From: Arcobacter sp. UBA7394
Lineage (GTDB): Bacteria; Campylobacterota; Campylobacteria; Campylobacterales; Arcobacteraceae
Direction of reading: 5' to 3'
NCBI GenBank assembly: GCA_002470185.1
Contig: DKNG01000024.1
Span: 1-13,062 of the forward strand
DNA: 13,062 nt
The notes under the pieces were generated by a model. It was not told the DNA's origin and searched no databases. It saw nothing but the letters and a program-made list of their open reading frames with translations. The first letter of the stretch is position 1; every line of letters starts with the position of its first letter. This document shows, piece by piece, positions 6,915-12,700 of this stretch. A program made the position numbers and the translations under genes.

Positions 6915-7619
6915 TTATTTTTTGTGTAAACCACATTCTTTATGTTCTGGGTTTTCCCACCACCATCTTCCTGCTCTAATATCTTCACCGTCCTTAACGG
7001 CTCTGGTACAGGGTGCACATCCGATGCTTGGGAAACCTTGATCATGTAATTTGTTGTAAGGAACTTTGTTTTCTTTTATATAAGTCCATACATCATCTTC
7101 ATTCCAGTCAATTAATGGATTAACTTTGATTACATCAAAATTAGCATCATATTCAACTAGTGGCATTTCAGTTCTTGTAACACTTTGAGATGCTCTAAGA
7201 CCCGTAAACCAAATATCTAAACCTTTTAATGCTCTTTTTAAAGGTTCAATTTTTCTTACAAAACAACAATGTTTTCTTTTGTCGATACTTTCATAATGAC
7301 CATTTACGCCTTGAGTTTTATATAACTCTTGAACATTTTGTTCATTAGGAAAATACACATCTATTTTGATGTTATACTTAAGGTTTGTTGCATCCATAAC
7401 ATCATAAGTTTCTGGGTGTAATCTACCTGTATCAAGTGTAAATATTCTTGCACTTTTGTCATGCTTTAAAATTACATCACTTAAAGCTTGATCTTCTGCT
7501 GCTAAGCTTGAACTTAGAGCAACTTCTTTGTAATTATCTAAGAAATAAGCTACAACTTCTTGTGCTGTTTTCCCTTTTAATTGTTCATTTAATTCGTTTG
7601 CTATTGTTTCTTTACTCAT
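6915..7619 (-). CDS. cysH: Adenylyl-sulfate (APS) reductase, iron-sulfur type
   Basis: 234 residues of the PAPS/APS reductase family, which reduces the activated sulfate to sulfite with thioredoxin as donor. SSSLAAEDQ (36-44) is the modified PP-loop, and DTGRLHPET (63-71) and FTGLRASQS (138-146) form the substrate site. The [4Fe-4S] ligands are seen as CC (118-119) and CAPC (201-204). The catalytic thiol is in ECGLH (C229). The CC...CxxC pattern marks enzymes acting on APS rather than PAPS. This agrees with the absence of any APS kinase domain in CysN and of a cysC gene here. The gene lies 10 nt after the DUF2061 gene and 22 nt before cysD, within one transcription unit. The ribosome binding site is weak (AGGCAAG). 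Confidence 0.95.
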   Translation of the reverse strand: MSKETIANELNEQLKGKTAQEVVAYFLDNYKEVALSSSLAAEDQALSDVILKHDKSARIFTLDTGRLHPETYDVMDATNLKYNIKIDVYFPNEQNVQELYKTQGVNGHYESIDKRKHCCFVRKIEPLKRALKGLDIWFTGLRASQSVTRTEMPLVEYDANFDVIKVNPLIDWNEDDVWTYIKENKVPYNKLHDQGFPSIGCAPCTRAVKDGEDIRAGRWWWENPEHKECGLHKK

Positions 7620-7629
7620 AATATCTTGC

Positions 7630-7860
7630 CTAAATTTGATAATCGTTTTCTGCTGGTTTTATTCTTCCTAATGAAATTTTATTCCATGCTCTTTCGTGGA
7701 AGTAATATAAAATCATTTTCGTAACTAATTCTATTGAACCAATTGATGCAGCCATTGTTAAGTTTCCAGTAATAAAATATGAAATGATAACTGTATCAAT
7801 TGTTCCAACAGTTCGCCAAGATATAGTCTTAACTACAGATCTGTAAGGTTTTTCGTGCAT
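7630..7860 (-). CDS. DUF2061 small membrane protein
   Basis: 76 residues matching the DUF2061 pattern: an N-terminal RSVVKTISWRTVGTIDT, a hydrophobic segment (about 17-32), a second one (about 35-53), and the conserved KMILYYFHERAWN followed by GR. The hydrophobic segments suggest two short membrane helices in the inner membrane. The biochemical function of the family is unknown to me. Its place between cysK and cysH, 10 nt from cysH, argues for a link with sulfate assimilation, such as transport of a sulfur compound or an enzyme scaffold, but that is inference. An AGGAAAGAT ribosome binding site precedes the ATG. Confidence 0.88.
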   Translation of the reverse strand: MHEKPYRSVVKTISWRTVGTIDTVIISYFITGNLTMAASIGSIELVTKMILYYFHERAWNKISLGRIKPAENDYQI

Positions 7861-7884
7861 ATTGGATCTTTCCTAAGATTGTTG

Positions 7885-7910
7885 CGACGAAGAGTTATTA
7901 CTCTTCATCG
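7885..7910 (-). other. Intercistronic stem-loop spanning the cysK stop codon
   Basis: Arms 7885-7894 and 7901-7910 form a 10-bp stem with one G-U pair. The 6-nt loop reads UAAUAA on the minus strand, so the cysK stop (7898-7900) and a second in-frame stop both lie in the loop. No U-tract follows, so it is unlikely to be a full terminator. It may instead set relative levels of the upstream (metY-rrf2-cysK) and downstream segments by RNA processing or 3'-end protection. Confidence 0.55.
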
Positions 7911-8830
7911 TTTGGATATAATACTGTACTTAAGTATCTTTCTCCAGTGTCACAAAGGATAGTAACAATTGTTTTACCTTTGTTTTCAGGTCTTTCTGCA
8001 ACTCTTTGTGCAACTAAAGCATTAGCACCTGCTGAAATACCTACTAGTAAACCTTCTGAACTTGCTAAATGTCTTGCATGTGCAAAAGAATCATCATTAG
8101 AAACTTGAACAACTTCATCATAAATTTCTGTATTTAATACACCTGGAACAAAACCTGCACCAATTCCTTGAATTTTATGAGGACCTGGTTTACCACCAGA
8201 TAATACTGGAGAATCTTCTGGTTCAACAGCAATTACTTGGATATCTGGGTTATGAGCTTTTAAAACTTCACCAACACCAGTAATAGTTCCACCAGTACCA
8301 ATTGCAGCAACTAAAATATCAATTTTTCCATCAGTATCTGCAAGAATCTCTTGAGCAGTAGTTTTTCTGTGAATTTCTGGGTTAGCAGCATTATTAAATT
8401 GTTGTGGTACAAAAGAGTTAGGAGTTTCTTCAGCTAATTCATTTGCTCTGTCCACTGCACCTTTCATTCCTTTTGCTGGCTCAGTTAATACTAACTCAGC
8501 ACCTAAAGCTTTAAGAAGTCTTCTTCTTTCAATACTCATTGATGAAGGCATAGTAAGTACTAACTTGATTCCTAATGCAGCACAAACAGATGCTAAAGCA
8601 ATACCTGTGTTACCAGATGTTGGCTCAATAACAGTAGTTTCTTTAGTAATTAAACCTTGCTCTAAAGCAGTGTTAATCATGTTTGTACCAATTCTATCTT
8701 TAACTGAATGAGTTGGGTTCATAAACTCACATTTTCCTAATACTAATGCACCAGTTTTTTCACTTGTTTCTTGTAATTTTACTAATGGAGTGTTTCCAAT
8801 AAGTTGCGTTAAATTTTCTGCGTATTTCAT
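7898..8830 (-). CDS. cysK: Cysteine synthase A (O-acetylserine sulfhydrylase)
   Basis: 310 residues, the usual length for this fold-type II PLP enzyme, which makes cysteine from O-acetylserine and sulfide. Landmarks: [10 protein letters not shown] (10-19), [11 protein letters not shown] (38-48) with the PLP Lys at 44, PTSGNTG (70-76) binding the substrate carboxylate, and GTGGTITG (178-185) holding the PLP phosphate. GISAGAN lies in the C-terminal part. It has an AAAGGA ribosome binding site and lies 15 nt after the Rrf2 gene. In Firmicutes CysK also binds the Rrf2 regulator CymR as co-repressor, so adjacency to an Rrf2 gene may be meaningful. No serine acetyltransferase (cysE) is in the window. 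O-acetylserine versus another acceptor (CysM type) cannot be fully separated by eye, but the motifs favour CysK. Confidence 0.95.
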   Translation of the reverse strand: MKYAENLTQLIGNTPLVKLQETSEKTGALVLGKCEFMNPTHSVKDRIGTNMINTALEQGLITKETTVIEPTSGNTGIALASVCAALGIKLVLTMPSSMSIERRRLLKALGAELVLTEPAKGMKGAVDRANELAEETPNSFVPQQFNNAANPEIHRKTTAQEILADTDGKIDILVAAIGTGGTITGVGEVLKAHNPDIQVIAVEPEDSPVLSGGKPGPHKIQGIGAGFVPGVLNTEIYDEVVQVSNDDSFAHARHLASSEGLLVGISAGANALVAQRVAERPENKGKTIVTILCDTGERYLSTVLYPNDEE

Positions 8831-8845
8831 CTTAGGTTCCTTTAT

Positions 8846-9259
8846 TTATATACTATAATGTAAAAATTCATTGTATTTATCTTGATATTCATCTAGACCA
8901 GCTAGAGTCACATCAAAGATTTTTTTCATACTCTGTTTTGAATCATCAAAAAAGATATTCAAAATCGGATTATCAGCTTTAGCATCAACGATTTTTAAGT
9001 CATCTTCTAAAGCTACTAGGATATCAAGAACTTTGATATCTTCTGGATCATTTGCAAGGATATAACCTCCCTTAGCACCTCTGATACTCTTTACAAGTTC
9101 AGCTCGTCTAAGCTTACTTAGAAGTTGTTCTAAGTAGTTTTGAGGAATATTTGCATTTGAAGAGATCTCCTTGATTTGCATGGGAGTTTCTCTATCGTGT
9201 TTTCTTAACTCGTACATGGCTGTAAGACCATATACACCTTTTGTTGATATTAACGGCAT
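8846..9259 (-). CDS. Rrf2-family transcriptional regulator, cysteine-free (CymR-like)
   Basis: 137 residues. The N-terminal winged helix has STKGVYGLTAMYEL, a recognition-helix segment IPQNYLEQLLSKLRRAELVKSIRG (38-61) and the wing GAKGGYILA, all standard for Rrf2 proteins such as IscR, NsrR, RsrR and CymR. There is not one cysteine in the protein, so it cannot bind an Fe-S cluster through the three cysteines used by IscR/NsrR. Like B. subtilis CymR, it must sense by another route. It lies 12 nt after metY and 15 nt before cysK, inside the operon it probably controls. The 12-bp inverted repeat over the metY promoter is a candidate operator, although I cannot show that this protein binds it. 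AAAAGG provides the ribosome binding site. Confidence 0.92.
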   Translation of the reverse strand: MPLISTKGVYGLTAMYELRKHDRETPMQIKEISSNANIPQNYLEQLLSKLRRAELVKSIRGAKGGYILANDPEDIKVLDILVALEDDLKIVDAKADNPILNIFFDDSKQSMKKIFDVTLAGLDEYQDKYNEFLHYSI

Positions 9260-9271
9260 ATTTTAAACCTT

Positions 9272-10540
9272 TTAGTTTAAAGCTTCGTTTAAATCCGCAA
9301 TTAAATCAATAGGATTTTCTAATCCAATACTTAATCTAACTGTAGTTGGATTAATACCAGCTTCTGCTAATTCTTGTGCATTCATTTGTGAATGTGTAGT
9401 TGAAGCAGGGTGTACAATTAAAGATTTGCTATCCCCAATATTTACAACAACACTAAATAACTTAGCACTGTCAATTACTTTTTTAGCATCTTCATAAGAT
9501 TCAACTTCAAAAGAAATAAGACCAGATGCTTTTCCATCTTTGAAGTATTTCTGTGCTTTTGCATAACCTGAGTTTGATTCTAAACCAGGGTAATTAACAC
9601 TTTTTACTTTATCATGTGATTCTAAGAATTTAGCAACTTCTAAAGCATTATCAGAGTGTTTATCAACTCTTAGAGCTAATGTTTCAATAGTTTGTAATAA
9701 TAACCATGAGTTATGTGGTGATTGTGCAGCACCGATATCTCTTAGTAATGCTAATCTAATTCTTAGACAAAAGTTTGGTAATGGAACATCAGTATAAACT
9801 AATCCATGGTATGACTCATCAGGTTCAGTGAAGTGAGCATATCTAGCAGAGTTTTCTTTGAAGAATTCAGCTAATCCATCTCTCTCAACAATGATTCCAC
9901 CAATTGCAGTACCTTGACCATTTGTGTATTTAGAAGTTGAATGAACTACTACATCAATTCCCCATTTGATTGGGTTAAATAATGCTGCAGATGCAACTGT
10001 ATTATCACAAATAGTAATTACACCATTTCTTTGACCAATTTCAGCGATCTTTTCCACATCTGCAATTGCAATTTGTGGGTTTGATAAAGATTCGAAGAAA
10101 ATTGCTTTTGTTTTATCATCAATTTGTTCTTCTAAATCAGAAGCGTCTTCACTTCTGAAAACTTTTGCAGTGATTCCAAATCTTTTAATAGTGTGAGTCA
10201 ATAATGTAACTGCTCCACCGTATAATTTATCAGAAATAAGAATGTTATCACCAGCTTGGGCAACATTTGCAATAGCGTAAAAAATCGCAGATTGACCAGA
10301 TGCCACACATATTGCTGCTGCTCCACCTTCTAGTTGAGCGAATCTTTGTTCTAAGACGTCAGTCGTAGGGTTTGTTAATCTTGTGTAGATTGGCCCTAAT
10401 TCTTTTAGTGCAAATAAGTTCGCAGCATGTTCAGAATCTCTAAAAGCGTATGCAGTTGTCTGAGCAATTGGTACGGCCATAGAACCATAACCTTCTTTTT
10501 TGTTATATCCTCCATGAACTGCAATTGTTTCGTTTTGCAT
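9272..10540 (-). CDS. metY: O-acetylhomoserine sulfhydrylase (PLP-dependent)
   Basis: 422 residues of the Cys/Met metabolism PLP family, at the length usual for MetY (about 420-430, against about 380-400 for MetB/MetC). It condenses O-acetyl-L-homoserine with sulfide to homocysteine. Seen: IYTRLTNPTTDVLEQR (51-66), the SGQSA segment (81-85), CDNT (178-181) with the PLP Asp at 179, and HSTSKYTNGQG (200-210) with the Schiff-base Lys at 204. The sequence HGGYN...SMAVPIAQTTAY at the N-terminus is typical of the MetY group. It is the first gene of the sulfur operon, with a near-consensus promoter and an AAAAAAAGGA ribosome binding site. Consuming sulfide made by the downstream genes, it gives the operon a methionine branch beside the cysteine branch of CysK. 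Confidence 0.94.
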   Translation of the reverse strand: MQNETIAVHGGYNKKEGYGSMAVPIAQTTAYAFRDSEHAANLFALKELGPIYTRLTNPTTDVLEQRFAQLEGGAAAICVASGQSAIFYAIANVAQAGDNILISDKLYGGAVTLLTHTIKRFGITAKVFRSEDASDLEEQIDDKTKAIFFESLSNPQIAIADVEKIAEIGQRNGVITICDNTVASAALFNPIKWGIDVVVHSTSKYTNGQGTAIGGIIVERDGLAEFFKENSARYAHFTEPDESYHGLVYTDVPLPNFCLRIRLALLRDIGAAQSPHNSWLLLQTIETLALRVDKHSDNALEVAKFLESHDKVKSVNYPGLESNSGYAKAQKYFKDGKASGLISFEVESYEDAKKVIDSAKLFSVVVNIGDSKSLIVHPASTTHSQMNAQELAEAGINPTTVRLSIGLENPIDLIADLNEALN

Positions 10541-10583
10541 TTTGTTTCCTTTTTTTTATTGTTATTTGATTTTGTATGGTGAA

Positions 10584-10612
10584 AGTATAGAATATTTTAA
10601 TTTTAATGTCAA
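10584..10612 (-). promoter_or_regulatory. Sigma-70 promoter of the metY-cys operon
   Basis: On the minus strand, TTGACA (10612-10607), a 17-nt spacer and TATACT (10589-10584): a perfect -35, ideal spacing and a five-of-six -10. A start near 10577 gives a leader of about 37 nt to the metY ATG. It is the only strong promoter I see for the whole minus-strand cluster down to the sulfite-reductase-like gene. Confidence 0.85.
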
Positions 10613-10647
10613 GTGATTTAATCATAATTAAAAAGATATTCTATACT
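10584..10647. repeat. 12-bp perfect inverted repeat overlapping the metY -10 box
   Basis: AGTATAGAATAT (10584-10595) and ATATTCTATACT (10636-10647) are exact reverse complements, 40 nt apart, with centres 52 bp apart (close to five helical turns). The left arm includes the metY -10 box; the right arm carries the same TATACT facing the other way. This is a good candidate for paired operators or a back-to-back promoter pair. Confidence 0.75.
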
Positions 10648-10663
10648 AATTTACTATTTAATT

Positions 10664-10694
10664 CATATAAATTACAGTTAATTACATATAAATT
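10664..10694. repeat. Direct repeat CATATAAATT, 21-bp period
   Basis: CATATAAATT occurs at 10664-10673 and 10685-10694, exactly 21 bp apart (two helical turns). AATT flanks both copies on the left, so each unit is also nearly palindromic. This could be a tandem regulator site upstream of metY, but the AT richness of the region weakens the case. Confidence 0.5.
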
Positions 10695-10711
10695 GTATTT
10701 ATTGTGAGCAT

Positions 10712-10735
10712 AAAAGCCTATTTTATGGGCTTTTT
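10712..10735 (+). terminator. Intrinsic terminator without an annotated gene upstream
   Basis: Stem 10712-10721 with 10725-10734 (AAAAGCCTAT / ATGGGCTTTT, one G-U), 3-nt loop, followed by T; the right arm ends in TTTTT. It is the most terminator-like hairpin in the region and would work best on the + strand. The stem is A-rich on the left, so it could act on both strands. No protein gene on either strand ends here. Confidence 0.75.
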
Positions 10736-10858
10736 ATTCTTGACTAAAAAACATTGGAAAAAAATTAAAATTTGTATAAAAACTAGTAAAAAGAGCCATT
10801 TTAATAAAGTTGATTAAATTACTATGGAATTAAATTAGGGGTATTTATTGAAAAAAGA

Positions 10859-10864
10859 TATAAT
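10859..10864 (+). promoter_or_regulatory. Possible -10 box of the cupin-araC operon
   Basis: TATAAT at 10859-10864 would start transcription near 10871, leaving a leader of about 18 nt with the AAAAAAAGG ribosome binding site (10874-10882). No -35 match is seen at the normal distance. Campylobacterota promoters often lack a clear -35. Confidence 0.45.
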
Positions 10865-10888
10865 TATCTAAATAAAAAAAGGTAATAA

Positions 10889-11206
10889 ATGCAAAAGAAA
10901 CATATATATGAAAACATTCTTGTTGATAAATCAAAAGAAGAGTTTCTTGACTTACTTAATCATGATAACATAAGAATAGAAAGAATAGTATCAAATGGAC
11001 AAAAAAGCGAAAAGGATTTTTGGTATGAGCAAGAAGAGAATGAGTTTGTCTTATTATTAAAAGGTTCAGCAATACTAGAGTTTGAAAATAAAGAAATGCC
11101 TTTGATTGAAGGTGACTTTGTAGATATAAAAGCTTTTACAAAACATAGGGTAAAATATACATCAGAAGATGAAACAACTATATGGCTTGCTATATTTTAT
11201 AAATAA
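10889..11206 (+). CDS. Small single-domain cupin protein
   Basis: 105 residues forming one cupin barrel. The strand pair WYEQEENEFVLLLKGSAILEFE (45-66) corresponds to cupin motif 1, and LIEGDFVDIKAFTKHRV (72-88) to motif 2. Motif 1 normally has HxH as metal ligands; here those positions are not histidine, with E52 and H86 the visible candidate ligands, so metal binding may be reduced or different. Enzymatic or ligand-sensing function is unknown. The gene has a good ribosome binding site and lies 11 nt before an AraC regulator that itself has a cupin-like sensing domain, so the pair likely forms one operon and may share a ligand. Confidence 0.85.
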   Translation: MQKKHIYENILVDKSKEEFLDLLNHDNIRIERIVSNGQKSEKDFWYEQEENEFVLLLKGSAILEFENKEMPLIEGDFVDIKAFTKHRVKYTSEDETTIWLAIFYK

Positions 11207-11217
11207 TAGGAAAAAAG

Positions 11218-12000
11218 ATGATAAAAGATAGTTCTTTTAGATTTACTAGAATAACTGAAAGTCCTAAAGGGAGATTTTTTAATATTCATCAGCACTCTTC
11301 TTATGAACTTGTTTGTATTATTGAAGGAAGTTTAAACCTCACAATTGATTTTCAGAATTTTGAATTAAAAGAAAATACAGTTTATTTAATAAAACCAGGG
11401 CAAATACATCAATGGTCAAAACAAGATTTTCCTAATAAATGTATTGCTTGTATCTTTCATTTTTCAAAAGACTTCTTACCTTCTTATGAAATGGTAAATA
11501 AACTATTTGATAATAATACCTTACCAATAATTGAAATTTCTCCTTTAATTATGAATGATATTACAAAACTTACTCTTATGATTGAAAAAGAAGAAGATAA
11601 CTCTTTAAGAGCTTATTTATTAGGTGCTATTTTAAACTATGTACTTAAGTTTAAAACATCGAATACAAATTTATATTATAAAGATCAGAGAATATATAGT
11701 CTAATAGAGTTAATTGATGAACATTTTATTGATGAGAAATCAGCACAATTTTATGCTAATCATTTTGAACTAACAACAAAACGACTAAATGAGTTGTGTA
11801 AAAAATATTTAAACAAAACACTATCTTCTTTAATCATAGATAGAAATATAGTTGAAATAAAAAGAGAACTTACTTATAGTGACTTATCTATGAAAGAGAT
11901 TTGTGAGAAACTGAAATTTACTGATAGTTCGCACTTTTCTAAATTCTTTAAAAAATATACTTCTTATACTCCTTTGGAATTCAAACAAGAAAAATCATAA
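11218..12000 (+). CDS. AraC-family transcriptional regulator with cupin-type sensor domain
   Basis: 260 residues. The N-terminal half is an AraC-binding cupin-like domain: HQHSSYELVCIIEGSLNL (24-41) and LIKPGQIHQW (57-66), with H24, H26, E30 and H64 placed like cupin metal ligands. The C-terminal ~95 residues (about 160-256) carry two helix-turn-helix motifs: SAQFYANHFELTTKRLNELCKKY (175-197) and MKEICEKLKFTDSSHFSKFFKKY (225-247). They end in the usual TPLEFKQ. It probably activates or represses its own cupin-araC operon or a neighbour in response to a small molecule; the ligand cannot be inferred. The ribosome binding site is AGGA before the ATG. No terminator is seen in the 91 nt that follow. 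Confidence 0.92.
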   Translation: MIKDSSFRFTRITESPKGRFFNIHQHSSYELVCIIEGSLNLTIDFQNFELKENTVYLIKPGQIHQWSKQDFPNKCIACIFHFSKDFLPSYEMVNKLFDNNTLPIIEISPLIMNDITKLTLMIEKEEDNSLRAYLLGAILNYVLKFKTSNTNLYYKDQRIYSLIELIDEHFIDEKSAQFYANHFELTTKRLNELCKKYLNKTLSSLIIDRNIVEIKRELTYSDLSMKEICEKLKFTDSSHFSKFFKKYTSYTPLEFKQEKS

Positions 12001-12036
12001 TGTACAAATCTTACAAGTAATTGTATTTATTAGCCA

Positions 12037-12065
12037 TTGAATATATGAAAAATTAAACATATAAT
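12037..12065 (+). promoter_or_regulatory. Sigma-70 promoter of the small-ORF/MOSC operon
   Basis: TTGAAT (12037-12042), 17-nt spacer, TATAAT (12060-12065). The predicted start near 12072 lies about 20 nt before the ATG of the small ORF at 12092, so the MOSC genes are probably transcribed apart from araC. Confidence 0.7.
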
Positions 12066-12091
12066 TCTTGTATTATCTTATAAGGAAATTT

Positions 12092-12235
12092 ATGAATTTT
12101 TTAAATCTAACAACACTTATTATTGAGAAACTAATGAAAATAAGTCAAAAACAAAGTCTATATATGGAAAGTCTACATCATAAGCTATTAACTAAACAAG
12201 TAGATAAACTTAATAGGAAAAGTAATGTCAAATAA
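12092..12235 (+). CDS. 47-residue small protein, unknown function
   Basis: An ATG at 12092 with TAAGGA 5 nt upstream opens a 48-codon frame ending at TAA 12233-12235. The product is basic and polar: MNFLNLTTLIIEKLMK at the N-terminus looks like a short amphipathic helix, followed by a lysine-rich tail with no cysteine, signal peptide or recognisable motif. It is supported by its ribosome binding site, by a promoter 20 nt before the predicted leader, and by an 11-nt overlap with the following MOSC start, which implies coupling. It could also be a leader ORF that tunes MOSC translation. No function is proposed. Confidence 0.55.
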   Translation: MNFLNLTTLIIEKLMKISQKQSLYMESLHHKLLTKQVDKLNRKSNVK

Positions 12236-12692
12236 AATAAAAGAGATTCTAATAGCAAGCAAAGCAAAAGAAAAACTATTTAATATCAAAGAAGCAAAAG
12301 TAGTAAAAGGCAAAGGTATTATTGGAGATAGGTATTATTTGCAAAAGGGAAGCTTTTCTCAGCGTCTAAAAGATAAAGAGGATTTTCATATTACTTTTAT
12401 AGAACAAGAAGAGATAGATACTTTTAATGAAAAAACAAATTTAAACTATTCAAATGATTTATTTAGAAGAAATATTGTCACAGAGGGAATAGGGCTTAAT
12501 GATTTAGTTGGGAAAAGATTCAAAATTAATGATATTGAGTTTTTAGGTATGAGATTATGTGAACCCTGTAAACTTTTGTCTTTGGATTTAGGGGAAAAGT
12601 TTTTATCTCAAATGGTTCACAAAGCAGGTCTTAGAGCAAAGATACTTTCAAGTGGTAGTTTTACTTTGGGTGAAAGCATAGAAGTTTTATAG
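12225..12692 (+). CDS. MOSC-domain protein (short form)
   Basis: 155 residues with MOSC-domain features: GKGIIGDRYY (29-38), the RRNIVTEGI segment (81-89), LNDLVGKRFKI (91-101), and the cysteine region LCEPCKLL (111-118) with C112 and C115. The MOSC fold is found at the C-terminus of molybdenum-cofactor sulfurases and as single proteins. It is thought to carry sulfur or bind molybdopterin through a conserved cysteine. The start overlaps the preceding 47-codon ORF by 11 nt, and AGGA (12215-12218) is the ribosome binding site. It is followed after 8 nt by a second MOSC gene. Substrate unknown. Confidence 0.88.
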   Translation: MSNKIKEILIASKAKEKLFNIKEAKVVKGKGIIGDRYYLQKGSFSQRLKDKEDFHITFIEQEEIDTFNEKTNLNYSNDLFRRNIVTEGIGLNDLVGKRFKINDIEFLGMRLCEPCKLLSLDLGEKFLSQMVHKAGLRAKILSSGSFTLGESIEVL

Positions 12693-12700
12693 GAGAAAAG

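Larger units (their letters stand above)
10654..10735 (+). ncRNA. Possible small RNA between metY and the cupin gene
   Basis: A + strand TATACT at 10642-10647 would place a start near 10654, and the terminator ends at 10735, giving a transcript of about 80 nt. The -35 region is poor (TAATCA at 17-nt spacing). No known RNA family is recognised. The call rests mainly on the orphan terminator and is tentative. Confidence 0.25.
10541..10888. other. Divergent regulatory region between the sulfur operon and the cupin/araC operon
   Basis: 348 nt without a recognisable protein gene. From left to right it holds the metY ribosome binding site and promoter, a 12-bp inverted repeat, two CATATAAATT direct repeats, an intrinsic terminator with no matching gene, an A-rich stretch, and a possible -10 and ribosome binding site for the cupin gene. 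The metY leader would be only about 37 nt, too short for a SAM or other common riboswitch. Confidence 0.8.

Noticed and set aside
10541..10583. SAM or other riboswitch before metY
   Set aside because: The leader from the predicted start is only about 37 nt and has no stable hairpin.
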